From C-114 sp963719285 (GTDB lineage: Bacteria > Chloroflexota > Limnocylindria > Limnocylindrales > CSP1-4), in assembly GCA_963719285.1 (NCBI GenBank), contig CAVRBO010000001.1:1-64000 (forward strand): DNA of 64,000 nt, in the 5' to 3' direction. The stretch's first letter is position 1. The number at the start of each line of letters is the position of its first letter. Under the pieces are notes generated by a model. The model saw nothing but the letters and a program-made list of their open reading frames with translations, did not search any database and was not told the origin of the DNA. Below, one piece after another: positions 56,188 to 64,000 of this stretch. Position numbers and translations under genes: made by a program.

Positions 56188-58449
56188 ATGCGCCGTCCAT
56201 TCCGAGCGTTGATCGCCTTCGTGGCCTGGACATTCATCGCGGTCGGTCCCGCCCAGGCCGCCGGCCCTGGGACGACGGCGGACGGGCTCACGACCGTGAC
56301 CGGTGTCCTCCAGGTCCTCCACGCCGACGACTTCGCGCATGGCACGGCGAAGTTCGTGTACGCCCTCCGCTCGGCCAGCGGCTGGCTCGACCTGGACTTC
56401 CCGCAGGCGGGCCCCATGGACGACGGCGGAGCCACCGTGCAGGTCACCGGGCGGTTCGAGGCCGGCCGTCTTCGGATCGCCACCGACGCCGCCGACGAAG
56501 GCCTCCGGATCATCCGCAAGGCCAAACCGCTGTACAGGACGGGCGGGCAGACGTTCCACCACGATTCGAACGGCGTGGACGTGCCCGACGATCCCGGGGC
56601 GGGCGGCACCTTGACCAACGCCGCGATCGATCCGCAGCTGCTCCCCGAAAACATCGCGACGTCCGCCGCGGCCGACCCCATCAAGGTCGCCGTGGTCCTG
56701 CTGAACTTCTCGAACAGCGCCACCCAGCCGTACAGCCCCGCGACGGCGAGCGGGATCATGTTCAGCGACTCGAACAGCGTCGCGAACTTCTTCGCCGAAG
56801 AGTCGCGGGGCGCGGTCGCGCTGAGCGGCAACGTCTACGGCTGGTACACGATCGCGGCCACGAACGCCGGGTGCGACTACGGCACCTGGCAGACCCAGGC
56901 CGCCGCGAAGGCCGCGACCGCGGGCGTCAACCTGAACGCGTTCGACCGGGTCGTCTACGCCTGGCCCTTCGCGAGTTCGTGCGCCTGGGCGGGCATGGGC
57001 TACATGCCGGGTCCGACCAGCTGGAACAACGGCTCGTTCAGCCTGCGGGTCCTCGCCCACGAGCTGTCCCACAACTTCGGGACGAACCACGCGAGCACGC
57101 TCCAGTGCACCCAGGGCGCCACGATCGTCGCGTTGTCGGCCACCTGCACGTACAACGAGTATGGCGATCCGTTCTCGGTGATGGGTTCCGCCAACACCTA
57201 CCACAGCGACGGCGAGCAGGTGGGGGAGATGGGCTGGCTCAAGGCCGGCGAGCTCGCCACGGTCGCGCCGGGCGGCACGTACGCCGTCACCCCGCTGCTG
57301 ACCGGACCGGCCGGCACCGCCAAGGTGCTCCGCATCGTCCGCACGACCGGCGCGTCCGCGTCGTCGTTCTTCGTGGACGTCCGGGCGACGGTCGGGCCGT
57401 ACTTCGACACGTTCGGGCCCACCTCGGCGGCCGTCACCGGCGTGATGATCCGCCTCTCATCCGACACCGGCGTCCCGATCTGGTCGCCGACCAACACCAA
57501 GCTCGTCGACACGACCCCGAACACGAGCACGTACAACGACGCGCCCTTGACCGTCGGCCAGACCCTGACCGACCCCGTGTCGAGCATCTCGATCACGACG
57601 ATCTCGGTCGACTCCTCCGGAGCCCTGATCCGGGTGACGGAGTCCGTCCCGCCATCCGCACCCGGCGGGCTCACGGGCGTAGCCTTCGGCGCCAGGGCCA
57701 TGGACCTGTCGTGGTCAGCGGCGATCGACAACGTCGCGGTGACCGGCTATCGACTGACGCGCGATGGCGCGGACCTCGGGACGGTCGGCCCGTCCGTCCA
57801 CAGCCTCCACGACACGGGCCTGACGCCTGAGACCGCGTATCGGTACACGGTCGTGGCATTCGACGGTTCCGGCAACGACGGACCGCCGGCAACGCTGGAC
57901 GTGACCACCCCGCCTGACGACACGATCGCACCGACCGCCCCCACCGACCTCGTGGCTGTGCCGGCCGCGGGTTCCGTCAAGCTCACCTGGACGGCCGGGA
58001 CCGACGACCAGGCCGTCGCCGGATACCGGGTCTCACGCAACGGTGTGCCTGTCGCGACCGTGACCGGGACGACCTGGACCGATACGAAGCGCACGCCGAA
58101 GACGACGTACGGCTACGACGTGGTCACCCTCGACCGGGCGGCGAACGCGAGCCCGGTCGCCTCCGTCTCGGTCATGACCCTGGCCGACACGACGGCGCCG
58201 ACCAAGCCGCTCGGCCTGACGGCGGCGACCTACCACTCCACGTACACGACGCTCAAGTACAGGGCCGGGACCGACGACGTCGGCATCGTCGGCTACAAGA
58301 TATACAGGGTCGGCACGACCAAGGCGATCGCGACGACCACGAAGCTCTCGGTCCACGTCAAGCGGATCAAGGGCGCTCGCTACTACGTGCGTGCCTATGA
58401 CGCGGCCGGCCACCTCAGCCAGCGCACGCCGTACGTGAAGTCGCCCTAG
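56188..58449 (+). CDS. secreted zinc metalloprotease (M11/gametolysin-like) with fibronectin III repeats
   Basis: 753 residues. A signal peptide (FVAWTFIAVGPAQA) ends near residue 24. The protease domain at about 160-500 has the zinc motif HELSHNFGTNH at 291-301 with a downstream Met-turn DPFSVMGSAN, a metzincin pattern closest to the M11 gametolysin family. Three fibronectin type III-like domains follow (about 490-580, 585-670, 675-753), each beginning near PSAPGGLT, PTAPTDL or PTKPLGL and containing VTGYRLTRDG-type strands. ATG 56188 has GAGG upstream. It should degrade extracellular protein or matrix. Confidence 0.88.
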   Translation: MRRPFRALIAFVAWTFIAVGPAQAAGPGTTADGLTTVTGVLQVLHADDFAHGTAKFVYALRSASGWLDLDFPQAGPMDDGGATVQVTGRFEAGRLRIATDAADEGLRIIRKAKPLYRTGGQTFHHDSNGVDVPDDPGAGGTLTNAAIDPQLLPENIATSAAADPIKVAVVLLNFSNSATQPYSPATASGIMFSDSNSVANFFAEESRGAVALSGNVYGWYTIAATNAGCDYGTWQTQAAAKAATAGVNLNAFDRVVYAWPFASSCAWAGMGYMPGPTSWNNGSFSLRVLAHELSHNFGTNHASTLQCTQGATIVALSATCTYNEYGDPFSVMGSANTYHSDGEQVGEMGWLKAGELATVAPGGTYAVTPLLTGPAGTAKVLRIVRTTGASASSFFVDVRATVGPYFDTFGPTSAAVTGVMIRLSSDTGVPIWSPTNTKLVDTTPNTSTYNDAPLTVGQTLTDPVSSISITTISVDSSGALIRVTESVPPSAPGGLTGVAFGARAMDLSWSAAIDNVAVTGYRLTRDGADLGTVGPSVHSLHDTGLTPETAYRYTVVAFDGSGNDGPPATLDVTTPPDDTIAPTAPTDLVAVPAAGSVKLTWTAGTDDQAVAGYRVSRNGVPVATVTGTTWTDTKRTPKTTYGYDVVTLDRAANASPVASVSVMTLADTTAPTKPLGLTAATYHSTYTTLKYRAGTDDVGIVGYKIYRVGTTKAIATTTKLSVHVKRIKGARYYVRAYDAAGHLSQRTPYVKSP

Positions 58450-58506
58450 CCCGCCCACCCGCGAGCGGTCCGGCGCGCGATCGGAGTTCGTGGTCCCGGC
58501 GGTGCG

Positions 58507-59017
58507 TCAGGCGAGCGGCCGCAGCCGGCCCGTCTCGATCTCGTAGACGAGGCCGTTGACGGGGACGTCCTTGATCCAGGGGTGCTCCCGGATCCGCCGG
58601 ACCTGCTCGCGCAGGTTGGCCTCGAGATCCGGGAAGGGGAGCAGGGGCAGATCGAGGGAAGCGCCCTGCGTCGCGGCGATCCGGGCGCGCACCGGCTCGT
58701 CCTCGAAGGTGAGCATCCCGCAGCCGGTGTGCTCGATCACGATGACCTCCTCGGTCCCGAGCAGGTGCTGGCTGATCACCAGCGAGCGGATCGCGTCGTC
58801 CGTCGCGAGGCCGCCGGCGTTGCGGATGATGTGGGCATCGCCGGTCCGGAGCTCGAGGATGTCCTCGACCGTGAGCCGGGCATCCATGCACGCCAGGACG
58901 GCGAGTCGACGCCCCGGCGGACCCGGCAGGGCCGAGCTGGTCGAACTGCTCGGCATGGCGCGCGTTGACGGCGATGGCCCGCTCGAATTCGCGCGGTTCG
59001 GGTCTGGGCTGGGACAT
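58507..59017 (-). pseudogene. beta-carbonic anhydrase, frameshifted
   Basis: The N-terminal part (MSQPRPEPREFERAI to HAEQFDQLG, from ATG 59017 with GGAGG upstream) lies in one frame. The rest (RRLAVLACMDARLTV, DAHIIRNAGG, VIEHTGCGM) lies in another. The zinc ligands Cys, Asp, His and Cys are all present after the shift. The switch falls in the GC-run stretch 58911-58940 and corresponds to one extra base. Joined, the gene would be a normal small beta-class enzyme of about 169 residues that hydrates CO2. Either the gene is newly broken or the assembly has an error here. Confidence 0.8.
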
Positions 59018-59126
59018 GACGCGATCCTCCGGGACGGAGCGAGGCTCGTCTGATGGTGGCGGATGGACCGGGGATCGGCAGCATGGGTAAGGTTGACCTG
59101 GCAAGCCGTTCCCCGGAGGCGCAAGC

Positions 59127-60132
59127 ATGGCTCACGGCGCGATACCCGACGCGTTCCCCGCGTTCGTGGCCGCGCGGCGGGACGATCGGGTCGAGCGCGC
59201 TGTCCGCCCGTTCGCGGCAACGGACCTGCCGCCCGGCGAGGTGACCGTCCGGGTCGAGTGGTCGAGCGTGAACTACAAGGACGCGCTCGCGACGATCGCC
59301 GGCGGCAAGGTCGCCCGGATCGACCCGATCGTCCCGGGGATCGACCTCGCGGGCGAGGTCGTCGCGAGCGACGACGCCGCCTTCCGGCCGGGCGACCGGG
59401 TCCTCGCCCACGGCTACGACCTGGGGGTCGGCCGGCACGGTGGCTACAGCACGTACCAGCGTGTCCCGGCCGACTGGGTCGTGCCGCTGCCCCCCGGCCT
59501 GACGACCCGCGACGCGATGGCCATCGGCACGGCCGGCTTCACGGCCGCGATGAGCGTTGTCGCGCTGGAAGAGCGGGGGTTGACTCCCGAAGCCGGGCCG
59601 GTCCTCGTGACCGGCGCCACGGGCGGTGTCGGCAGCACGGCCGTGGCCATCCTCGCCGAGCGCGGCTACGAGGTCTGGGCGGCCACCGGCAAGGAGCACG
59701 AACAGGGCTATCTGCGCGGACTCGGCGCGGCCGGGATCGTGCCTCGCTCGGAATGCACGGCCGACAGCGCCCGACCCCTCGAAACAGAGCGCTGGGCGGG
59801 CGCCGTGGACGCCGTGGGGGCGGCGACGCTGCCGTACGTCCTGCGGACTTTGCGCCACGGCGCGACCGTCGCGGCATCGGGCAACGCGGGCGGTCCCGCG
59901 CTCGTCACGACGGTCTTCCCGTTCATCCTGCGCGGGGTCGCGCTCGTGGGGATGGACTCGGCCCAGATGCCGATCGAGGCGCGGCGTCGCCTCTGGAACC
60001 GCCTCGCGACGGACCTCCGGCCGCGCGATCTGGGCGCCTCCGCCACGGAAGTCACGCTCGACACCCTCGAGCCCGGCGCTCGACGGGATCCTCGCCGGGG
60101 AAGCCCGCGGCCGCTGGATCGTCCGGATCTAG
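59127..60132 (+). pseudogene. acuI: acrylyl-CoA reductase AcuI / YhdH-type quinone reductase, frameshifted near its end
   Basis: About 313 of 335 residues read in one frame: WSSVNYKDALATI, GIDLAGEVV, HGGYSTYQRVPADWV, VLVTGATGGVGSTAVAI and GMDSAQMPIEARRRLW, typical of AcuI/YhdH MDR enzymes. The family's last residues (ALDGILAGEARGRWIVRI, then TAG at 60130-60132) are in the next frame. One surplus C in ccc at 60072-60074 explains it. Unshifted, the frame would run on to 60878 through the neighbour. The intact enzyme reduces acryloyl-CoA or similar enones with NADPH. Confidence 0.82.
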
Positions 60133-60931
60133 TCCAGCTCGCCGCGCGCCTGGGCGGCGGCCCGCTCGATCGGTTCGCGCGAGGCCTTCGGCTTGTAGGG
60201 GGAGCGAGCGACGGCCGCGTCGACCGACAGGGCGCCGGCCGCAACCGATCGCCCCAGGTCCGCGATCGCTCGGATCTCCTCGAGCGAGCGCTCGGCGAAC
60301 GCCCGGTCGGCCACCTCGCCGTGGCCGGCCGCGATCGTCGTGGCGCCCGTCGCGACGATCGCCTCGACCGTGGCCGGCCAGTCGAGCGGGTATCCGTCGC
60401 CGAAGTAGGGCGCGGCGCCGTTCTCCAGGAGATCGCCGGCGAACAGCACGCCCGTGCCCGGGACGATCACCACGATGTCGTCGTCGGTGTGGCCCCGGCC
60501 GAGGTAGCGCAGGTCCACGGCCCGGTCGCCGATGTCGATCGTGGCCCGCCGGTCGAAGGTCTGGGTCGGCGGCGTGACGACGACCTCGCGCCACTCCTCG
60601 GCCCGGTCCGGCAGGTCGTGCAGGAGCTCCTCGCGCATCTCCTCGGCTCGCTCCACGAGCCTCAGCGGGCAGCGGGTCTGGCCCCACGTTTCGGCTTCCC
60701 GGAACACGTGGTTCCCGAAGCAGTGGTCGTGATGGTGGTGGGTGTTGACGACCCAGCGCACGCCCCGGGCAGCTCGGCCAGGTCCGTGCGCAACTCCTCG
60801 CCCTGGCGGTGCGAGGTCCGGGTATCGATGAGGAGCAGCCCGTCGTCGCCCCCGACGACCCCGATCGTCTGGTCGTAGAACCGGTAGCGGCGCACCCAGA
60901 CGCGATCGGCGATCTCGTGCCAGACGGTCAT
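60129..60931 (-). pseudogene. metallo-beta-lactamase-fold hydrolase, frameshifted
   Basis: The start (MTVWHEIADRVWVRR, LLLIDTRTSHRQGEELR) lies in one frame from ATG 60931. The zinc motif VVNTHHHHDHCFGNHVF, YLGRGHTDDDIVV and FAGDLLENGAAPYF are in another. The switch, one missing base, lies in cgccccgggc near 60761-60770. All zinc ligands of the family (HxHxDH, H, D) are present. The function would be a hydrolase of the quinoprotein relay/glyoxalase II-like type. Its stop codon shares the palindrome CTAG (60129-60132) with the stop of the convergent reductase gene. Confidence 0.8.
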
Positions 60932-60998
60932 GGAGCCGATGGTAGCCGGGCAGGCGACCCGTAATACGACCCGCCCAGCGGCTACCCTTGCGGGTGCG

Positions 60999-61904
60999 AT
61001 GACGTCCACGACCGAGACCGTTCCGCGCGACGGGGCACCCGACCTCCTCGTCCGCCACTGGCCCGCCGCCGGCCGGGCCTGGGCGTCGATGCTGATCGTC
61101 CATGGCATCGCCGAGCACAGCGGCCGGTACGAGCGGACGGGCGCCGGGTTCGCCGCCGTCGGCATCGACGTCTCGGCGATCGACTTGCGCGGCAACGGCG
61201 GATCCGGCGGTGCCCGGGCCTACGTGGATCGCTGGTCCGACTACCTCGACGACGTCGAGTGGCAGCTCGGGCGGGTCCGCGCCAAGGCCGATGGCGTGCC
61301 GGTCGTCCTGCTCGGCCACTCGCTCGGCGGGCTGATCGCGTTCGACTATGCCACGAGCGGTCGGCCCGCCCCGGACTTCCTCGTCCTCTCGGCGCCTGCG
61401 CTCGAGGCGACGGTCCCGGGCTGGAAGAAGGCCGTCGCCCGGGTCTTGTCCGGGATCGCGCCGAAACTGACGATCGGGAACGAGCTGAGCGGCGACCAGC
61501 TGTCGACCGATCCGGCGGTGGGCGAGGCCTACTTCGCCGATCCGCTGGTCGTGCGGGTGACGACGACCCGACTCGCGGCCGAGGCGCTGGGCTCGCAGAA
61601 GCGCTGTCGCGAGCGGCTCGCATCGCTGGCGATCCCGACCCTCGTCTTCCACGGTGGGGCCGACACGATCGTCCCGGTCACCTCGAGCGAGACGCTCGCC
61701 GGCCTACCGGGTGCTCGTCGGGTCGTGTATCCGGGATTGCGCCACGAGACCCTGAACGAGCCGTCCGGTCCCGAGATCGTCGCGGATGCCGTCGGCTGGC
61801 TGCGCGAAGGGATCGGGCCGCGGGGTCCGATCGGGGCCGCCACGGAGCCCGGAGCGGCCTCGACCGGGACGCCGTCGATGCCCGTCCCGCCTCCCTCGGT
61901 GTAG
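60999..61904 (+). CDS. alpha/beta hydrolase, monoacylglycerol lipase-like
   Basis: A 301-residue serine hydrolase. The oxyanion/early motif IVHGIAEHSGRYERTG is typical of monoglyceride lipases, nucleophile elbow LLGHSLGGLIA gives Ser, FHGGADTIVPV gives the Asp, and GLRHETLNE the His. ATG 60999 follows TACCCT at about 60982. The frame is complete, unlike its three left neighbours. The end (after WLREGIG) is a Pro/Ala-rich tail. The -10 box of the riboswitch transcript overlaps its stop codon. Confidence 0.88.
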   Translation: MTSTTETVPRDGAPDLLVRHWPAAGRAWASMLIVHGIAEHSGRYERTGAGFAAVGIDVSAIDLRGNGGSGGARAYVDRWSDYLDDVEWQLGRVRAKADGVPVVLLGHSLGGLIAFDYATSGRPAPDFLVLSAPALEATVPGWKKAVARVLSGIAPKLTIGNELSGDQLSTDPAVGEAYFADPLVVRVTTTRLAAEALGSQKRCRERLASLAIPTLVFHGGADTIVPVTSSETLAGLPGARRVVYPGLRHETLNEPSGPEIVADAVGWLREGIGPRGPIGAATEPGAASTGTPSMPVPPPSV

Positions 61905-61907
61905 AAT
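61902..61907 (+). promoter_or_regulatory. -10 box for the TPP-riboswitch transcript
   Basis: TAGAAT overlaps the TAG stop of the hydrolase gene. It lies 20 bases before the riboswitch and matches the other -10 boxes seen in this window. No clear -35. Confidence 0.45.
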
Positions 61908-61927
61908 CCCGGCACAACCAAAGACCG

Positions 61928-62013
61928 CCTCCGGGGAGCGCTCGCGCGCTGAGAGTGTGGCTTCCGCCACAGACCCGCCGAACCTGATCTGGCTCGTACC
62001 AGCGAAGGAAGCA
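61928..62013 (+). ncRNA. TPP riboswitch (THI element)
   Basis: Consensus pieces appear in order: GGGGAGC, GCTGAGA, a hairpin arm with GACCC, GAACCTGATCTGG, TACCAGCGAAGGAAGC. The P1 arms gcctcc and ggaagc close it. It precedes the lipoprotein and permease genes of a thiamine-precursor importer and should shut them off when TPP is plentiful. A perfect 7-bp hairpin (cgcatcg-atc-cgatgcg) lies just after it, and the riboswitch segment cctccgg is complementary to the downstream Shine-Dalgarno ccggagg. Confidence 0.92.
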
Positions 62014-62075
62014 GGCCCGCATCGATCCGATGCGTCCCATCCCGGGGACAGACTCGAATCGATCCGGAGGTCCAG

Positions 62076-63182
62076 GTGTCCCGTTCAGGAGTCGCGCTCG
62101 TCGTGGCGTTGACGCTCGCGCTCGCGGCCTGCGCCGCGGCCCCCACGCCTGCACCGTCCACGGCGGGCGAACCTTCGTCGACCAGTCCGTCTGCGACCGT
62201 CCCGACGGCACCGGCGTCGAGCGCGGCCGGCGCGCCGTCGATCGACCTCGCCCATCCCGACCCGGTCCGATTCGCGCTCGACTGGACGCCGAACACGGAC
62301 CATACGGGGTTGTACGTCGCGCAGGCGAACGGCTGGTATCGCGACGCGGCGATCGACCTGAGGATCCTGCCCTACAGCGCGGTCCCGCCCGAGGGGCTCA
62401 TGGAGACCGGCGCCGCCGACTGCGGGATCAGCTTCCAGGATTCGCTTCTGTTCGCGGTCGCCGGCGGGTCGCGGATCAGGAGCGTCATGGCCGTCCTCCA
62501 GCACGCCGCCTCGGCCATCGCGGTCCTGGCCGACTCGGGTATCACCCGGCCGGCGGAGCTCGACGGCCGGACGTACGCGGGGTTCGGGTATGCGAACGAG
62601 GAGCCGACCCTCAAGGCCGTGATCAAGGCGGACGGCGGCGAGGGCACGTTCACGACGATCCAGGCGGACAGCACGGCCTACGAGGCGTTGTACGAGCACA
62701 AGGCCGACTTCACGATCCCGTTCCTGGCCTGGGAAGGGGTGGAGGCCGCGGAGCGCGGGATCGCCCTGCGCACGTTCAGGTTCACCGACTACGGCTTCCC
62801 CGATTTCTACCAGGTCGTGATCGCCTGCTCCGACGACTTCCTCACCGGCCACCCCGACGTCGCGCGGCGATTCGTGGCGGCCACCCAGCGCGGCTTCGCG
62901 GTCGCGGCGAGCGATCCTGCGGCCGGCGCGGCGGCCCTCATCGCCCAGAACCCCGGCGTCTTCGACACGAATCCCAAGCTGCCGCTCGACAGCGCGAAGT
63001 TCCTGGCCAGCGGCGGATACCTCGTCGACGCATCCGGAAGGGTGGGCTATCAGACCCTCGACCAGTGGACCGCGTACTCCAAGTTCCTGTACGACCAAGG
63101 CCTCCTCACCGACCCCCGGGGCGACCCGCTGACGTCGCCGCCGGACTACGCCGGACTCTTCACCAACGAGTTCCTGCCCTGA
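62076..63182 (+). CDS. ABC transporter substrate-binding lipoprotein, NMT1/THI5-like (HMP or thiamine precursor)
   Basis: 368 residues. A lipoprotein signal ends ALAACAAAP. A Pro/Ser/Thr linker follows to about residue 60. The NMT1/ThiY-like binding domain has RFALDWTPNTDHTGLYVAQANGWY, matching the family opening DWxPNxxHxGxYVA. GADCGISFQDSLLFA and FTDYGFPDFYQVVI are further family segments. GTG 62076 has GGAGG upstream. With the TPP riboswitch before it, it most likely binds 4-amino-5-hydroxymethyl-2-methylpyrimidine or formylaminopyrimidine. Confidence 0.9.
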   Translation: MSRSGVALVVALTLALAACAAAPTPAPSTAGEPSSTSPSATVPTAPASSAAGAPSIDLAHPDPVRFALDWTPNTDHTGLYVAQANGWYRDAAIDLRILPYSAVPPEGLMETGAADCGISFQDSLLFAVAGGSRIRSVMAVLQHAASAIAVLADSGITRPAELDGRTYAGFGYANEEPTLKAVIKADGGEGTFTTIQADSTAYEALYEHKADFTIPFLAWEGVEAAERGIALRTFRFTDYGFPDFYQVVIACSDDFLTGHPDVARRFVAATQRGFAVAASDPAAGAAALIAQNPGVFDTNPKLPLDSAKFLASGGYLVDASGRVGYQTLDQWTAYSKFLYDQGLLTDPRGDPLTSPPDYAGLFTNEFLP

Positions 63183-63979
63183 ACGAGGTCCCCGCCCCGG
63201 TCCGCCGCTTCGGGCCGCCCCTGATCGCGGCGGTGGTCCTCCTCGTCGCCTGGGAGGCGTATGCACGGACGCTCCGCTCGGGCGGGTTCGTCCTGCCCGC
63301 CCCGACCCGCATCGTGGGCGCGCTGTGGGACCAGCGTGACCTGGCCGTCCATCACACGCTCGTGACCCTCGGCGAGGCGGTCGTCGGTTACAGCGTGTCG
63401 CTCGGGCTGGCCATCGCCGCCGCCGCCCTGATGGATCTCGTTCCGCTCGTCCGCCGCTCCGTCTACCCGCTCCTCGTCGGCAGCCAGGCCGTGCCGGTCC
63501 TCACCGTGGCGCCCGTGCTCGTGCTCTGGCTGGGCTACGGCCTCGCCCCGAAGGTCGTCGTCATCGTGCTTCTGACGTTCTTCCCGGTCGTCGTCGCACT
63601 CCTCGACGGATTCGCGAGCGTCCCGGCCGAAGCGACCGAGCTCATGCGCAGCTACGGGGCGTCGGACCTGCAGGTGCTGCTCCGGTTGCGCTGGCCGGCC
63701 GCCCTCCCGGCGTTCTTCACCGGCCTCCGGATCGCCACGACCTACGCGGTGCTCGGCGCGGTCTACTCCGAGTACATGGGTGCCTTCGACGGGCTCGGGA
63801 TCTGGATCCTCACGAGCAAGAACGCCTTCCGGTTCGACCTCGTGTTCGGCTCCGTCGCGATCGTGCTCGCGATCTCATTGGCGCTGTTCATGCTCGTCGG
63901 CCTGCTCGAGCGACTCGCGATCCCATGGGCCGGCGGGGCGCGCCGGAGCCGTGCCGAGGGTGGTGCGGGTCTGGCATGA
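63179..63979 (+). CDS. ABC transporter permease (ThiX-like, SsuC/TauC family)
   Basis: A 266-residue permease with about six helices (LIAAVVLLVAWEAYA, VGYSVSLGLAIAAAALMDL, and others). The coupling motif EAxxxxGxxxxxxxxxxxLP appears as EATELMRSYGASDLQVLLRL with PAALPAFF following. No ATG or GTG fits the N-terminus; CTG 63179 overlaps the binding-protein stop (CTGA) and fits the coupling seen elsewhere, so I use it. Another start downstream would cut the first helix. It pairs with the partial gene at the window end. Confidence 0.85.
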   Translation: MNEVPAPVRRFGPPLIAAVVLLVAWEAYARTLRSGGFVLPAPTRIVGALWDQRDLAVHHTLVTLGEAVVGYSVSLGLAIAAAALMDLVPLVRRSVYPLLVGSQAVPVLTVAPVLVLWLGYGLAPKVVVIVLLTFFPVVVALLDGFASVPAEATELMRSYGASDLQVLLRLRWPAALPAFFTGLRIATTYAVLGAVYSEYMGAFDGLGIWILTSKNAFRFDLVFGSVAIVLAISLALFMLVGLLERLAIPWAGGARRSRAEGGAGLA

Positions 63980-64000
63980 TGCAGCGCCTCACGGGCGTTT
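63976..64000 (+). CDS. start of next gene, likely ABC transporter ATP-binding protein (cut by window end)
   Basis: An ATG at 63976 (or 63979) overlaps the permease stop in the ATGA fashion, and the frame reads MMQRLTGV up to the last base. Gene order binding protein, permease, then ATPase makes the ATPase (ThiZ-like) the expected product, but only eight codons are visible. Confidence 0.45.

Noticed and set aside
59127..60878. A 583-residue fusion of AcuI with a second domain
   Set aside because: The second half is the reverse shadow of the MBL gene. The fusion arises only from the frameshift at 60072-60074.

Overview
The window is high-GC (roughly 60 to 73 percent in the lines I counted) bacterial chromosome. 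Most genes overlap by 4 bases within operons, GTG, TTG and ATG starts are all used, and TGA, TAA and TAG are ordinary stops. The gene mix is a bacterial-type GlnRS with tRNA-Gln genes, cytochrome bd, an NAD-linked Hox hydrogenase, a GH144-type glucanase, DUF2254, DUF1003 and IS481 relics. This fits an uncultured soil or freshwater Chloroflexota lineage of the Limnocylindria type, or a relative of Actinobacteriota. I cannot fix the taxon from sequence alone.

Layout. 1-9.5 kb is housekeeping: a methyltransferase tail, ferritin, a TetR/oxidoreductase divergent pair, a CcdA-thioredoxin fusion, a GH144-like glucanase overlapping phosphoglucomutase, and DUF2254. A flavin-dependent oxidoreductase with a clear leaderless promoter follows at 9.8 kb. 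From 11.1 to 27.5 kb lies a sugar-catabolic island: Gfo/Idh/MocA plus ThuA, an aldose dehydrogenase, a GH42 beta-galactosidase, a GntR regulator with a palindromic operator, an ABC sugar importer, L-fuconate dehydratase, KDPG-type aldolase, PfkB kinase, two zinc dehydrogenases, a 2-hydroxyacid dehydrogenase and a lactonase. Together they describe non-phosphorylative oxidation of fucose, galactose or similar sugars to pyruvate. The island is bordered on both sides by broken signal-transduction genes on the minus strand: the last part of a histidine kinase at 10.8-11.1 kb and a PAS protein cut off at 27.46 kb.

28.9-36.5 kb holds a hydrogenase locus. A minus-strand operon hoxE-F-U-Y-H, a maturation protease and hypA faces a plus-strand hypC, DMT transporter and DUF6390-like gene. 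The remaining maturation genes (hypB, D, E, F) are not in the window. 36.6-42.5 kb carries cydA-cydB-cydD-cydC, cytochrome bd oxidase and its exporter. 42.9-52.3 kb holds three large secreted or lipoprotein genes: an unknown TIM-barrel-like lipoprotein, an M1-peptidase-like protein that has lost its zinc motif, and an 1800-residue RHS/YD-repeat protein with a von Willebrand D domain and PPC-like repeats. The degraded end of a putative serine recombinase lies just behind the last one.

53.4-56 kb contains an AlkZ-like gene, a 308-bp IS481 remnant with terminal inverted repeats and a 16-bp target duplication in a tRNA-Gln gene, then glnS sandwiched between two tRNA-Gln(CTG) genes. 56.2-64 kb has an M11-like secreted metalloprotease, then three adjacent genes (beta-carbonic anhydrase, acuI-type reductase, MBL-fold hydrolase), each with a single-base frameshift in a short G/C run. 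An intact alpha/beta hydrolase follows, then a TPP riboswitch leading a thiamine-precursor ABC importer that runs off the window end. The strongest unusual signals are the broken sensor genes at both island borders, the quadruple SD/ATG tandem repeat before the sugar-binding protein, the tRNA-Gln/glnS/tRNA-Gln block with its IS481 insertion, the RHS-VWD-PPC giant, and the cluster of three frameshifts.
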